A stretch of 64,000 bases of DNA from Bacillota bacterium (GTDB lineage: Bacteria; Bacillota_I; Bacilli_A; Izemoplasmatales; Hujiaoplasmataceae), in NCBI GenBank assembly GCA_018816905.1, contig JAHIVB010000008.1, positions 62,001 through 126,000 of the forward strand, in the 5' to 3' direction. Shown in pieces: positions 9,439-19,040 of this stretch. The notes under the pieces are model-generated. The model ran no database searches and was not told the DNA's origin. It was given only the letters and a program-made list of their open reading frames with translations. Position 1 is the first letter of the stretch; each line of letters opens with the position of its first letter. The position numbers and the translations under genes were made by a program.

Positions 9439-10080
9439 ATGAGAATATCACCATCATTTTTGTCTTCGGACTTTAGAAAATTGAAGGAAGAGATTTTGTC
9501 AATCAGTCATGCGAAATGGCTTCATTTTGATGTAATGGACGGCCAATTTGTAAGAAATATCACTTATGATTATGAATTGGTTAAGGAAGTGGCGTCATTC
9601 AGTAATCAATTTTTTGATGTTCATCTGATGATTGAGAACCCAATGCTTTTCATAGAAGACTACATCAAAGCAGGGGCTGATTTAATTACGTTTCATTATG
9701 AGGCAGATCCGAGCAGGGTCACATTACTGATTGACTTGATTCATGAACTCGATGCTGAGTGTGGAATCTCTGTAAAACCCGGAACAGATATCGAAGTCCT
9801 TGGTCCCTATCTTGGAAGACTCGACTTGATACTGGTGATGAGTGTTGAACCTGGAAAAGGTGGGCAATCTTTTATAATGAGCTCCATCGATAAAATCAAA
9901 TGGTTAGACAAGATGCGCCGTATTAACGGCTATAAATATGTCATTGAAGTGGATGGAGGAATCAATCAGGATACCCTTCCCTTGGTCAAAGCTGCGGGAG
10001 CTGACATCGCTGTTGTAGGCTCTTACCTCTTTAATCAAAAAAATAGGAATCAGTTGATTGATGAAATGGAAAATGATTGA
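9439..10080 (+). CDS. rpe: Ribulose-phosphate 3-epimerase
   Basis: Interconverts ribulose 5-phosphate and xylulose 5-phosphate in the pentose phosphate pathway. The TIM barrel shows the family blocks HFDVMDGQFV, DVHLMIENP, VMSVEPGKGGQSF and EVDGGIN, which supply the metal ligands and phosphate-binding loop. The 213-residue length is normal. The ATG follows TGAGGTAAATAA, nine bases after the rsgA stop. It overlaps the start of thiN, indicating one transcript. Confidence 0.96.
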   Translation: MRISPSFLSSDFRKLKEEILSISHAKWLHFDVMDGQFVRNITYDYELVKEVASFSNQFFDVHLMIENPMLFIEDYIKAGADLITFHYEADPSRVTLLIDLIHELDAECGISVKPGTDIEVLGPYLGRLDLILVMSVEPGKGGQSFIMSSIDKIKWLDKMRRINGYKYVIEVDGGINQDTLPLVKAAGADIAVVGSYLFNQKNRNQLIDEMEND

Positions 10081-10690
10081 TAAAATTAAAATCTTCTCCG
10101 GTCCCAATAATTACACTCTTTCAAACGTATATTATGAAGAGACTGACGAACTGATCGTAGGTATTGATTCCGGACTAGAATATCTTATCGACTCAAAAAT
10201 TCACATCGATTTAGCCATCGGTGATTTTGATTCGATTGAGAAACGGTATTTGGATTTATTACCAAATCGCGCAGAGAAAATCATTCAATTGCCAGCAGAA
10301 AAAAATATGACTGACCTGGCCTATGCAATTGACTATCTATACAACAACTTCGATTATAAAAGCATAGAAATCTATGGTGGAATCGGTGGAAGAATCGATC
10401 ATTTATTCGCAAATGTGAATCTTCTCAAACGGTTCCAAATTTCTTTTCGAGATGATCAACATCTCATTTTTGTATTAAAAAAAGGAAAACATAAAATTGA
10501 ACACTATTTTAAGTACATCTCGTTTTTTGCCATTGAAGATGTATTTGAACTGAATATCAAAGGTTTTAAGTATGAGCTGGACAATTATTTTCTATCTACC
10601 TCAGATTCTGTATGTGTTTCAAATGAAGGAACCGGAATGGTGGAGTTTTCTAAAGGAAGACTGATGATTGTTTGTTCCAACGAAAAGTAA
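10073..10690 (+). CDS. thiN: Thiamine pyrophosphokinase
   Basis: Converts thiamine and ATP to thiamine pyrophosphate. GDFDSI, the KNMTDLAYA block and GGRIDH are the family's metal and thiamine-binding motifs. The protein has about 205 residues from ATG 10073, overlapping the rpe stop by eight bases. ATG 10061 and TTG 10058 are in-frame alternatives, better spaced from AGGA near 10044, so the start is uncertain by up to five residues. Position after rsgA-rpe matches Bacillus and supports the call. Confidence 0.9.
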   Translation: MIDKIKIFSGPNNYTLSNVYYEETDELIVGIDSGLEYLIDSKIHIDLAIGDFDSIEKRYLDLLPNRAEKIIQLPAEKNMTDLAYAIDYLYNNFDYKSIEIYGGIGGRIDHLFANVNLLKRFQISFRDDQHLIFVLKKGKHKIEHYFKYISFFAIEDVFELNIKGFKYELDNYFLSTSDSVCVSNEGTGMVEFSKGRLMIVCSNEK

Positions 10691-10777
10691 AATATTTTCA
10701 CATAATAAACATAATTTTCAATTATAATATACCTTATATAACCTTAAACTAATTGACATCGAAAGGATGATTTTTAC

Positions 10778-12091
10778 ATGAAAAAAATATTGATTTTTAT
10801 TCTCATTGGTTCATTGACTGCGATATTGGCCGGGTGTTCTTTTAACTTTACGACGACATCAACACTTGAGACTACTTTCGTCACCTCTACAACCACCTAT
10901 TCGACGGGAACGACTCAATTGACCTCTGCAACAACTGATATCGACATTGATCAATTGAAAGCGGACATCTATCAAAGAATTTATAACGAAATGTATGAAT
11001 CGATTAAAGCGGAAGTGATTCAAAATGTGTCCGAAGAGCGATTCGATGAAATATATCAATCAGTCATGTTGGATTTGCTCGAGAAGATTGACAATGGTGA
11101 AATCACTGTAACCGCAAAAACAGTGATTGAAATGATTTACGAAGTTGTCGCAGAAGAAGCGAATTCGGTCATTGGAGTTTCAGCCTACGCATCCGACGGA
11201 ACCACTCTGAATGCAGTGGGGTCCGGTGTCATTTATAAGCATGTGGACAACGTTTATTACGTTGTAACAAACAACCATGTTGTAGCGGAAGGAACAATCT
11301 ATAAGATTGCTCTAGAAGACGGCACAGAAATACCAGCTACTTTAAGAGGTGTTGATGCTTTAGTAGACGTTGCCGTTCTTTATTTCACTTCAAGCGCAAC
11401 ATTCCCAGTAGCTACTTTCGCTGACTCAAGCACAATAGAAAAAGGAACCATCGTCTTAGCCGTAGGAAACCCAAGCGGATACGATTATTATCGTTCGATT
11501 ACAATGGGAATCGTTTCTGGTACAAGTCGCTATTTCGACATCAACGATGACAATGTTAAAGATATGTTTGTGGGATACATTCAACATGATGCTTCCATTA
11601 ATGCCGGAAACAGCGGTGGTGCACTCTTTAATCTAGATGGTGAGGTCATTGGCATTAACGTCATCAAGATTGCTGCAACCGAAATTGAGGGCATGGGATT
11701 TGCAATTCCTTCCAGTTTGGTTTCAGATATCTGTTCTGATATCGAAATTTATGGAATATCCAAACAAAAACCGGTTTTAGGAATTGAGTTCATCGATCTT
11801 TCTACAGGAAGAGATTATTTGACTCAAACCTTGCACATCACAATTCCTTCAACCATCACTGCAGGTTTTTACATTAATAGCGTTGTCCCTAATTCAACAA
11901 TGGATGGATATATTCTTCCAGGAGATATCATCTTAGAAATAGGAGACATAGTCATTGTGAGTACAACCGATTTCGTTACTCAGTTTAGTAGCAGATATCG
12001 AGTTGGAGATATCATCGATGTGGTCGTATACCGAAACGGTAGTACATTAACATTGACGGACATTGAATTGAAACAAAATCCGGAGGCGTAA
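10778..12091 (+). CDS. HtrA/DegP-like trypsin-type serine protease lipoprotein with PDZ domain
   Basis: Predicted surface lipoprotein: signal peptide with lipobox ending at C20 (ILAGC), then a Thr/Ser-rich stalk (about 25-53) and a helical acidic segment. The trypsin-like domain holds a full triad: H167 (TNNHVV), D197 (VDVAVL) and S279 (GNSGGA). A C-terminal PDZ-like domain follows from about residue 335 and is expected to bind unfolded or C-terminal peptides. AAAGGATG precedes the ATG, and a -10-like TATAAT is at 10723-10728. A paralogue starts three bases after its stop. Likely role is protein quality control or processing outside the membrane; substrates unknown. Confidence 0.88.
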   Translation: MKKILIFILIGSLTAILAGCSFNFTTTSTLETTFVTSTTTYSTGTTQLTSATTDIDIDQLKADIYQRIYNEMYESIKAEVIQNVSEERFDEIYQSVMLDLLEKIDNGEITVTAKTVIEMIYEVVAEEANSVIGVSAYASDGTTLNAVGSGVIYKHVDNVYYVVTNNHVVAEGTIYKIALEDGTEIPATLRGVDALVDVAVLYFTSSATFPVATFADSSTIEKGTIVLAVGNPSGYDYYRSITMGIVSGTSRYFDINDDNVKDMFVGYIQHDASINAGNSGGALFNLDGEVIGINVIKIAATEIEGMGFAIPSSLVSDICSDIEIYGISKQKPVLGIEFIDLSTGRDYLTQTLHITIPSTITAGFYINSVVPNSTMDGYILPGDIILEIGDIVIVSTTDFVTQFSSRYRVGDIIDVVVYRNGSTLTLTDIELKQNPEA

Positions 12092-12094
12092 AAA

Positions 12095-13081
12095 ATGAAA
12101 AAAATTAGAATATTGATTTTAAGTTTCATCATCGCTTTATCTGTCGTCGCTTGTCAAGATGTCAATGCAGAGACAACAACGACATATGCGACGACTACGA
12201 CGTGGAATACGACCATTCCGGACACTACAGTGACGATTGATGACGGTTCAAAGACTTATGTTTATGAGAGCTATCAAGATTTATTGGATCAGATCTATCA
12301 AGACGTTTATAACGATATCTATCAAGATGTTTATGATGATGTTGAACTAATGTTGACGGAACAATTATATGAAGAAATTTATCAAGCTGTTTCAGATAAT
12401 CTTGTCATTGAATTTTCAGACGAGGAAATCGGCGTATATATAGCTGCATTGCAAAGCAAGATATATGATATCGCAGACATTGTAGATAATACTGTCGTTG
12501 GCGTATCCACTTATGAAGGAACCACTGGTGTTTCAATGGGAACGGGAGTTGTATATTCATTCAATTCCTCTACCAATACATACTACTTAATTACAAATCA
12601 TCATGTGATTGATGGAGGAGACAATTATAGAATCGTCTTTGCTGATGATAGTTACGTTGTTGGGACTCTATTGGGATTTGATGATGAAATCGACATTGCA
12701 ATCCTTTCTTTCAATGGTGCATTGATTGGTCATACGATTACTCCAGTCACTCTTGCAGATTCAGATGACGTCTTGCCAGGAACATTGGTTATTGCCGCAG
12801 GAAACCCACAAGGGTACGATTTCTTTGGGTCTGTAACCCTCGGAATTGTTGCAGGTGTCAATCGTGACGTCGAAGGAGACGGAGTTGTTGGATACATCCA
12901 ACACGACGCTCCAATTAACGCTGGAAATAGTGGCGGACCACTTTTCAATTTAAATGGAGAAGTCATTGGAATCAACGTTTCTAAATTCGCATCGACCGAT
13001 ATTGAAGGCATGGGATTCTCCATTCCGATTAATCTTGTTATTCAGGTTATTCAGACCGTCGCTCCTACATCCTTAAACTAA
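12095..13081 (+). CDS. HtrA-like serine protease lipoprotein without PDZ
   Basis: Tandem paralogue of the preceding gene. Lipobox cysteine at C20 (SVVAC) is followed by a Thr-rich stalk (27-46). Residues about 66-96 hold short repeats of an (I/V)Y-Q/N-D type (IYQDVYNDIYQDVYDD), probably an amphipathic helix. The trypsin-like triad is intact: H170 (TNHHVI), D200 (DIDIAIL) and S279 (GNSGGP). It ends soon after the protease domain, so it lacks the PDZ seen in its neighbour. The GGAGG at 12081-12085 lies inside the previous gene's end, so the pair is co-translated. A terminator follows. Confidence 0.87.
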   Translation: MKKIRILILSFIIALSVVACQDVNAETTTTYATTTTWNTTIPDTTVTIDDGSKTYVYESYQDLLDQIYQDVYNDIYQDVYDDVELMLTEQLYEEIYQAVSDNLVIEFSDEEIGVYIAALQSKIYDIADIVDNTVVGVSTYEGTTGVSMGTGVVYSFNSSTNTYYLITNHHVIDGGDNYRIVFADDSYVVGTLLGFDDEIDIAILSFNGALIGHTITPVTLADSDDVLPGTLVIAAGNPQGYDFFGSVTLGIVAGVNRDVEGDGVVGYIQHDAPINAGNSGGPLFNLNGEVIGINVSKFASTDIEGMGFSIPINLVIQVIQTVAPTSLN

Positions 13082-13090
13082 AACATAAAG

Positions 13091-13119
13091 AAAAAAGGCC
13101 TTCAATCGAAGGCCTTTTT
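13091..13119. terminator. Bidirectional terminator between protease pair and rpmB
   Basis: AAAAAGGCCTTC and GAAGGCCTTTTT pair around an AATC loop, with A and T runs on both sides, so it can serve both convergent units. Confidence 0.88.
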
Positions 13120-13135
13120 GATGTCAAAATTCTTG

Positions 13136-13327
13136 TTAAGCTCTTGTTACTTTACCGCTCTTTAACGCTCTAGCAGAAACGTATACCCGTTTAACTTGAC
13201 CGTTTTCATCGATGATACGTACTTTTTGCAAGTTCGCCTTCCATAGCTTTCTTGTAGCGTGCATAGAATGAGAACGTTGGTTACCTGACATGAATTTTTT
13301 CCCTGTTATTGCACATACTCTTGGCAT
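13136..13327 (-). CDS. rpmB: 50S ribosomal protein L28
   Basis: Small basic protein of the large ribosomal subunit, 63 residues. The beginning ([11 protein letters not shown]), the central SHSMHATRK and the ending region [11 protein letters not shown] are typical of L28. The start is chosen at 13327, because GGAGTGAT lies just upstream on the minus strand; an upstream ATG at 13360 has no such support. It has a single cysteine, so it is the zinc-free form. It is transcribed away from fakA, the same divergent arrangement as in Bacillus. A minus-strand TATAAT is at 13361-13366. Confidence 0.96.
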   Translation of the reverse strand: MPRVCAITGKKFMSGNQRSHSMHATRKLWKANLQKVRIIDENGQVKRVYVSARALKSGKVTRA

Positions 13328-13453
13328 GATATCACTCCGTTTCTGTAAAGATTTCAGCATATTATATTTTAACAGTGGAAGGCTAAAATTGCAAGTAAAA
13401 TTTACTTTTTTTTCCTTTACATGCGGTAAGGTTGTAAGGAACGGCTAAAATCG

Positions 13454-13482
13454 TTGCATTTTCATTACCTATATGATAAAAT
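13454..13482 (+). promoter_or_regulatory. Candidate promoter for fakA
   Basis: TTGCAT (13454-13459) and TAAAAT (13477-13482) are separated by 17 bases. A second -10-like TATAAT at 13529-13534 is closer to the gene but has no well-spaced -35. Confidence 0.4.
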
Positions 13483-13565
13483 GTTATTGCTTTTTTGGTT
13501 TGAAATTCAAATAAAGTATAAACTGAAATATAATCGTATAGAACGCACTTTTTTGGGGGGCAATT

Positions 13566-15233
13566 ATGGACACACTTGTCTTAGATGGGCATCAGCTAAA
13601 GCTACTTGTCGTCAATGGCAGTATCAAATTAAAAAACAATATGGAAAGAATCAATCAATTGAACGTATTCCCTGTTCCTGATGGAGATACCGGTTCAAAT
13701 ATGTCAGCTACGATGAATGCTGGAGCAAAGGCTGTTTTAGCCGTTGAAGAGCCTTCAATCGGAGCCATGGCAAAAGTACTCGCTCGCGGAATGCTGATGG
13801 GCGCAAGAGGGAATTCTGGGGTTATCTTGTCACAACTATTCAGTGGGTTAGCTGCTGGGTTGAAGGGATTAGACAAAGTGGACTTGGCAGGGTTTTCTCA
13901 AGCTTTGAGAAAAGGCGTTGAGCAAGCTTACTCAGCAGTCATTAATCCAGTTGAAGGAACGATTTTAACCGTTGCTAGAGAAGGAGCGGATCGTGCAGTT
14001 TCTGTGGCTCAAGATGCTAAGGATTTTGAAGAATTCTTTGATATCTACCTTGAAGAACTGAATGCTTCCCTTGAAAGAACTCCAGATCTTCTTCCAATCC
14101 TGAAGGAAGTTGGCGTCATCGATTCTGGTGGAGCTGGATACATTGAGATTGTTGCTGGAATGTCGGATGCACTCAAAGGAAAAATCTACGAGCAAGCAAA
14201 AGAACAACAACTTGAAAAGAAGGTTAGCCAAATGAACATGACTTCATTTTCGGGAGATATTGACTGGGGATATTGCACAGAGTTTATTATGGAAATTGAA
14301 AAGATGGACGAGTTCAATCAAAAGGACTTTACAGTGATGATTTCTGGCTTAGGTGATTCACTTGTCGTTGTTCAAGATGAAAACATCTTGAAAGTACACG
14401 TTCATACCAAAACGCCTGGAGATGCTTTAAATCTTGCACAGCATTGGGGACATTTCATCAATATTAAAATAGAGAATATGACTCTTCAGCATACTGAGGT
14501 CTTGATTCATCAACCTGAAGAAGAGGTTTGTGAATGTGGACATGACCACTCCTATGGGGTAGCACCTAAAATGAAGAAGAAATACGCATTGGTTGCCGTA
14601 GTCAATGGAGAGGGATTGAAAGACACATTCATTGAAATGGGATGCGATTACATTATTCCTGGTGGGCAAACGATGAATCCTTCCATTGAAGACTTCGTCA
14701 ATGCGTGCAACACGATTAACGCAGATTACATTATTTTGATACCAAACAATAAAAATGTTCTGTTGTCAGCTGAAACAGCTGCCAAAATCATTGAAGACAA
14801 ACAAGTCTTTGTTCTTCCTGCTAAAACAATTTCACAAGGATATGCAGCTCTGACGATGTTTGATGCAACGCAGGATGTCAATACAAACTTACAAGATATG
14901 ACAAATCACATCAAAAATGTGAAAACCGGAGAAGTCACTTATGCAATTCGCGAAAGCGTCAATAACGGTACAGTCATTAACAAAGACGATTTTATGGGAA
15001 TCTTTGATGGTAAAATCGTGATATCGAACCCATCACGCGTAGAGACAATCCAAGCTTTGGTTGGTGCAATGATTGATGCTAAATCAGAAATTATTACAAT
15101 CATGGTAGGCAACGGCGTATCTGATGAAGAAGTGACATCCTTGACCAATTTCATTGAAAATGACCACTCCCTGGAAATTGAGGTCATTCATGGTGGTCAA
15201 GATATTTATTCCTATATTATATCAGTTGAATAA
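13566..15233 (+). CDS. fakA: Fatty acid kinase catalytic subunit FakA (DhaL-like, YloV family)
   Basis: Phosphorylates fatty acids bound to a FakB (DegV-type) carrier, giving acyl-phosphate for PlsX/PlsY phospholipid synthesis. The N-terminal DhaL-like ATP-binding domain shows NVFPVPDGDTGSNM (about residues 33-46), with the Asp residues that hold Mg-ATP. The middle and C-terminal domains match the YloV layout, ending in HGGQDIYSYI. At 555 residues it is full length. A G-rich ribosome site (GGGGGG) precedes the ATG. A DegV-family partner lies at 56401 and plsX at 17329 in this window. Confidence 0.93.
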   Translation: MDTLVLDGHQLKLLVVNGSIKLKNNMERINQLNVFPVPDGDTGSNMSATMNAGAKAVLAVEEPSIGAMAKVLARGMLMGARGNSGVILSQLFSGLAAGLKGLDKVDLAGFSQALRKGVEQAYSAVINPVEGTILTVAREGADRAVSVAQDAKDFEEFFDIYLEELNASLERTPDLLPILKEVGVIDSGGAGYIEIVAGMSDALKGKIYEQAKEQQLEKKVSQMNMTSFSGDIDWGYCTEFIMEIEKMDEFNQKDFTVMISGLGDSLVVVQDENILKVHVHTKTPGDALNLAQHWGHFINIKIENMTLQHTEVLIHQPEEEVCECGHDHSYGVAPKMKKKYALVAVVNGEGLKDTFIEMGCDYIIPGGQTMNPSIEDFVNACNTINADYIILIPNNKNVLLSAETAAKIIEDKQVFVLPAKTISQGYAALTMFDATQDVNTNLQDMTNHIKNVKTGEVTYAIRESVNNGTVINKDDFMGIFDGKIVISNPSRVETIQALVGAMIDAKSEIITIMVGNGVSDEEVTSLTNFIENDHSLEIEVIHGGQDIYSYIISVE

Positions 15234-15259
15234 AGGGTATTGAAAAATACTCTTTTTTT
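15232..15259 (+). terminator. Intrinsic terminator after fakA
   Basis: AAAGGGTATT and AATACTCTTT pair (one wobble) around GAAA, followed by T. The recG start is only about 28 bases away, so some read-through is possible. Confidence 0.7.
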
Positions 15260-15286
15260 GTATATATTGTAGACGTGGGTGATGAA

Positions 15287-17287
15287 ATGACTGAGCTGAT
15301 AAATATCAAGGGAATCGGTAAAACTTCTCTCGCAAGATTAAATCAAAATCGAATTATGACAGTAGACGATCTGATTAGGACATATCCTAGCAAATACCGA
15401 TTGAACGAGATTAAATCGATTCACAAAATGATACTGAATGAAGAGATCACTATCGAGGGGACATTGAATAAAAATCCCCTTGTTTATTATATTCGAAAAA
15501 AATTAACGAAAATGAAACTCTCACTGCTAATTGAAGGTAAAAATGTTGATGTTACCATCTTTAATAGAGAGTTTCTTAAAAATAGCCTTTTTGTAGGAGA
15601 TTTACTTGTCGTTACAGGCAGGTTTCAAACGCCTTCACAATTGATGGCGAGTGACATTGTCAAAAAACAGAATTATCTTGAAGGGATTATTCCCGAATAC
15701 AAGTTAGAAGGAATATCAAGCAAGCTTTTTTCTAAATGGATAGACTATGCGTTACATTATCAGTTTGTACAGATTGAAGAGCGGTTACCGGAATATATTT
15801 TGAAAAAGAACAATCTTCTTGAAATGAATCGTTTTTTTCAAGTGGTTCATCATCCTATGACGTTACAGGATGTGGAACAATCTCAAAATAGAATCAAGTA
15901 TGAAGAATTGTTGGAATTTTTCTTAAGACTTGAAATAATGAAATCAGAACACAAAGATACCTTCATCCGAAAAAAGCATTATGATATTCATAAGGTGAAG
16001 GAATTCGTATCCTCTTTACCTTTTGAGCTGACTGAAGATCAAAAGACTGCAACTAACGATATTTTCAGAGATTTGAAGTCAAACCGCCAGATGAATCGGC
16101 TTCTTCAAGGAGACACAGGCTCTGGAAAGACTGTATGTGCAGCTATTGCCATCTATGCAGTTGTGACAGGTGGTGAACAAGTTGCATTAATGGCTCCGAC
16201 TGAGCTTTTGGCGCTTCAGCATCAAAGAACCCTACGTGAGTATTTAACGCCATTTGGTGTGAATATCGCATTTTTAAGTAGCAATATTACTGGAAAGGAT
16301 AGAGATTTAATCCTTGATGATTTGAAACGTGGACAGATCGATTTGCTGATTGGGACACATTCCTTGATTCAAGAGAATGTCGAGTTCAAACGTTTGGGTT
16401 TTGTCGTCATCGACGAGCAGCATCGGTTTGGGGTTCATCAAAGAAAAGCATTGCGACAAAAAGGGTTGTCACCGGATGTATTATTCATGAGTGCTACACC
16501 GATTCCGAGAACTCTTGCAATCACTATTTTTAAAGACATGGATATTTCTTCCATCCACTCGATTCCACCAGGAAGAGTTCCTGTGATCACGGAAATGATT
16601 CAATATGAATCTGTGAAGGCATCTCTTGATAGAATGAAAGATGAAATCAGTAAAAACCATCAATGTTATGTCATTGTCCCTTTGATTGAAGGGAATGAAG
16701 AATCCAGTTCGATTTCCATTGACGAAGCATTTGAACTAGTATCGAATGGGCTTCCAAAAGGGATTCGTATTGGAATTTTACATGGAAAAATGAAGAGTCA
16801 AGAGAAAGAATCAATTCTCCAATCCTTTTACAAAAACCAAATTCAAGTTTTAGTGTCCACTACAGTGGTTGAAGTTGGATTGAATGTCGTGAATGCAACC
16901 TTCATGATGATTTTAAATGCGAATCGATTTGGGTTGTCTCAGCTTCATCAATTACGTGGTAGAGTAAGAAGAAGTCAAACACAGGCTTATTGTCATCTCG
17001 TTCATGATGGGTTGAAAGAAGAGGAGTCAAGACTTGATATCTTATGTAAAACCATCGATGGATTTGAAATCAGTGAAGCCGATCTTAAATATCGGGGACC
17101 CGGGCAGATTTTCGGGGAAGAACAGACTGGAATTCCTAGATTTAAGATGGCAAATTTTGTTTTAGATCAACAGCTAATCCAAATCGCAATAGAGGATGCT
17201 TCTCTTTTGATTCAATCTTGTGACGAGAAAAGTGTCGAGTTGAAGAAACAAATTGGAAAAACATTTGAGACTTATCATTTAGACTAA
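15287..17287 (+). CDS. recG: ATP-dependent DNA helicase RecG
   Basis: Superfamily 2 helicase that remodels stalled forks and Holliday junctions. An N-terminal wedge/OB domain (to about 240) precedes the motor: Walker A GDTGSGKT, DEQH box (VIDEQHRFG), SATPIPRT, and motif VI QLRGRVRRSQTQAYC. The C-terminal TRG-like end (LKYRGPGQIFGEEQTG) is diagnostic. The length of 666 residues is usual. ATG 15287 is preceded by GGGTGAT; GTG 15275 is an alternative. Order fakA-recG-plsX-rnc echoes Bacillus. Confidence 0.96.
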   Translation: MTELINIKGIGKTSLARLNQNRIMTVDDLIRTYPSKYRLNEIKSIHKMILNEEITIEGTLNKNPLVYYIRKKLTKMKLSLLIEGKNVDVTIFNREFLKNSLFVGDLLVVTGRFQTPSQLMASDIVKKQNYLEGIIPEYKLEGISSKLFSKWIDYALHYQFVQIEERLPEYILKKNNLLEMNRFFQVVHHPMTLQDVEQSQNRIKYEELLEFFLRLEIMKSEHKDTFIRKKHYDIHKVKEFVSSLPFELTEDQKTATNDIFRDLKSNRQMNRLLQGDTGSGKTVCAAIAIYAVVTGGEQVALMAPTELLALQHQRTLREYLTPFGVNIAFLSSNITGKDRDLILDDLKRGQIDLLIGTHSLIQENVEFKRLGFVVIDEQHRFGVHQRKALRQKGLSPDVLFMSATPIPRTLAITIFKDMDISSIHSIPPGRVPVITEMIQYESVKASLDRMKDEISKNHQCYVIVPLIEGNEESSSISIDEAFELVSNGLPKGIRIGILHGKMKSQEKESILQSFYKNQIQVLVSTTVVEVGLNVVNATFMMILNANRFGLSQLHQLRGRVRRSQTQAYCHLVHDGLKEEESRLDILCKTIDGFEISEADLKYRGPGQIFGEEQTGIPRFKMANFVLDQQLIQIAIEDASLLIQSCDEKSVELKKQIGKTFETYHLD

Positions 17288-17328
17288 ATTGTGATATACT
17301 ATTGTTTGAAATTATTAGAGGTGTAAAT

Positions 17329-18342
17329 ATGATTAGAATTGGCGTAGATGCGATGGGTGGAGATTATGCCCCCAAAGAACAAGTCGAAGGAGCAATGCTC
17401 GCTATCAAGATGATTCCTGATATAGAAATCAATCTTTTTGGAGATGAAATTGAAATTCGTAAATATCTGACGAATGAAGAACGTATTCATATCATTCAGA
17501 GTGGATATGTCATTCCAATGGGTGAGAAAAATCCAATCAAGACGATTAAGGAACATCCTGAATCGTCGATGGCTATGGCACTTTCAAGTCTAAGAAAAGA
17601 TGAGAATGATGCAGTAGTGAGTAGTGGAGCCACCCAAGCATTGATTTCTGGTGCTCATATTTTAGTTCGGAGAATGCGAGGATTCAAACGAACCGCGATC
17701 GCCCCGGTTCTTCCGAGTGTTTCTGGAAAACCAACGATACTTTTGGACAGTGGAGCTAATCTTGAAATTCGTCCAGAACATATGTTGCAACAGGCATACT
17801 TTGCTTGTGTTTATGCTCGTGAGGTTCTTGGAAGAGAAAAACCTGTTGTTGGTCTCATTAATATTGGTACAGAAGAGGGAAAGGGACGAGAACTTGATAA
17901 AGAAGTTTTCCAACTATTCAAAGAGACACCCCTTTTTGATTTTTACGGAAATGTAGAACCGAAAATGGTTCTTAACCCTCCTTGTGATATCTTAATTAGT
18001 GACGGATTCACGGCGAATATCGTAATGAAAACGATTGAAGGAACAGCTAAAGGAATGGGAGATATCCTAAAAAAAGAACTCAAGGCTTCTTTCTTAGGTA
18101 AAATAGGCGCAATGCTTGCGATGAAGAATCTAAAGAATTTTAAAAAGGCTATTTCTGCTGAAGAAATTGGCGGAGCATTGATTTATGGATTATATCGACC
18201 TGTAATCAAAGCACAAGGAGCTTCGAAAGCCTATGGATTTTATAATGGAATTCGTCAAGCAGCGACGATTGTAAGAAACGAAGTGTTTCCAAAGGTCGAA
18301 CGGTATTTGAGCGAAAATAAGGATGAGTCCAATGAAGAGTAA
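17329..18342 (+). CDS. plsX: Phosphate acyltransferase PlsX
   Basis: Peripheral membrane enzyme that converts between acyl-ACP and acyl-phosphate, the donor for PlsY. The N terminus (RIGVDAMGGDYAP) and GFTANIVMKTIEG are characteristic. The 337-residue length is normal. The ATG at 17329 follows AGAGGTG; the longer frame from 17302 lacks a ribosome site. It overlaps rnc by 11 bases. In this genome it may take acyl-phosphate made by FakA/FakB. Confidence 0.95.
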   Translation: MIRIGVDAMGGDYAPKEQVEGAMLAIKMIPDIEINLFGDEIEIRKYLTNEERIHIIQSGYVIPMGEKNPIKTIKEHPESSMAMALSSLRKDENDAVVSSGATQALISGAHILVRRMRGFKRTAIAPVLPSVSGKPTILLDSGANLEIRPEHMLQQAYFACVYAREVLGREKPVVGLINIGTEEGKGRELDKEVFQLFKETPLFDFYGNVEPKMVLNPPCDILISDGFTANIVMKTIEGTAKGMGDILKKELKASFLGKIGAMLAMKNLKNFKKAISAEEIGGALIYGLYRPVIKAQGASKAYGFYNGIRQAATIVRNEVFPKVERYLSENKDESNEE

Positions 18343-19030
18343 GTTGAAGGAACTTGAAAGTCTGTTCAATTTGAATTTCAATGATTTCGACCTTTTGATT
18401 CGGTCTATGACCCATTCATCTTATGCAAATGAAAACAATACTAAAAGCAATGAAAGATTGGAATTCATTGGGGATGCGGTTATCGACCTTGCGGTTGCGA
18501 AATACTTATTCGATCATATCAATGAAGCAGAAGGCGTTCTCACGAAAAAAAGAGCACAAGAAGTATGCGAACATAGCTTATATGAGTACGCAATCAGTTT
18601 CCATTTAGAACATTATCTCCTTCTCGGAAAAGGAGAAGAAAAGAATGGCGGAAGACAAAAACCAGCTGTAATTGCGGATGCGTTTGAAGCTTTTCTCGGA
18701 GCTATTTTTTTGGACAAAGGACTTAATGAAGTATATAAAGTGTTGAATAAAGTGGTATTTCCAGTAATCAAAAATAACCTTGATATTGAGGATAGTGATT
18801 ACAAGAGCAAACTTCAAGAACTCGTACAGTCTGATAAACGAACCCTATCCTACCAAATCATCTCAGAAAGCGGACCGGCTCACGATAGGGAGTTTATTGC
18901 CAGAGTTACTATGGATGATGAAATCATTATGGGAGAAGGAACTGGTAAAACAAAAAAAGAAGCAGAGCAAAATGCGGCGAGAGAGACCTTAGAAAAACTC
19001 GCAAAAACAGATATGATTCATAATGATTGA
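18332..19030 (+). CDS. rnc: Ribonuclease III
   Basis: Cleaves double-stranded RNA in rRNA maturation and mRNA turnover. The signature ERLEFIGDAV is at 41-50, with the catalytic acidic residues, and a second acidic block lies in ADAFEAFLGA. A C-terminal dsRNA-binding domain starts near residue 155 (DYKSKLQELVQ). The start at ATG 18332 is eight bases after AAGGA; ATG 18323 is too close to it. It overlaps plsX, so the two are translated from one message. Confidence 0.95.
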   Translation: MKSKLKELESLFNLNFNDFDLLIRSMTHSSYANENNTKSNERLEFIGDAVIDLAVAKYLFDHINEAEGVLTKKRAQEVCEHSLYEYAISFHLEHYLLLGKGEEKNGGRQKPAVIADAFEAFLGAIFLDKGLNEVYKVLNKVVFPVIKNNLDIEDSDYKSKLQELVQSDKRTLSYQIISESGPAHDREFIARVTMDDEIIMGEGTGKTKKEAEQNAARETLEKLAKTDMIHND

Positions 19031-19040
19031 GGTGTAGGGA

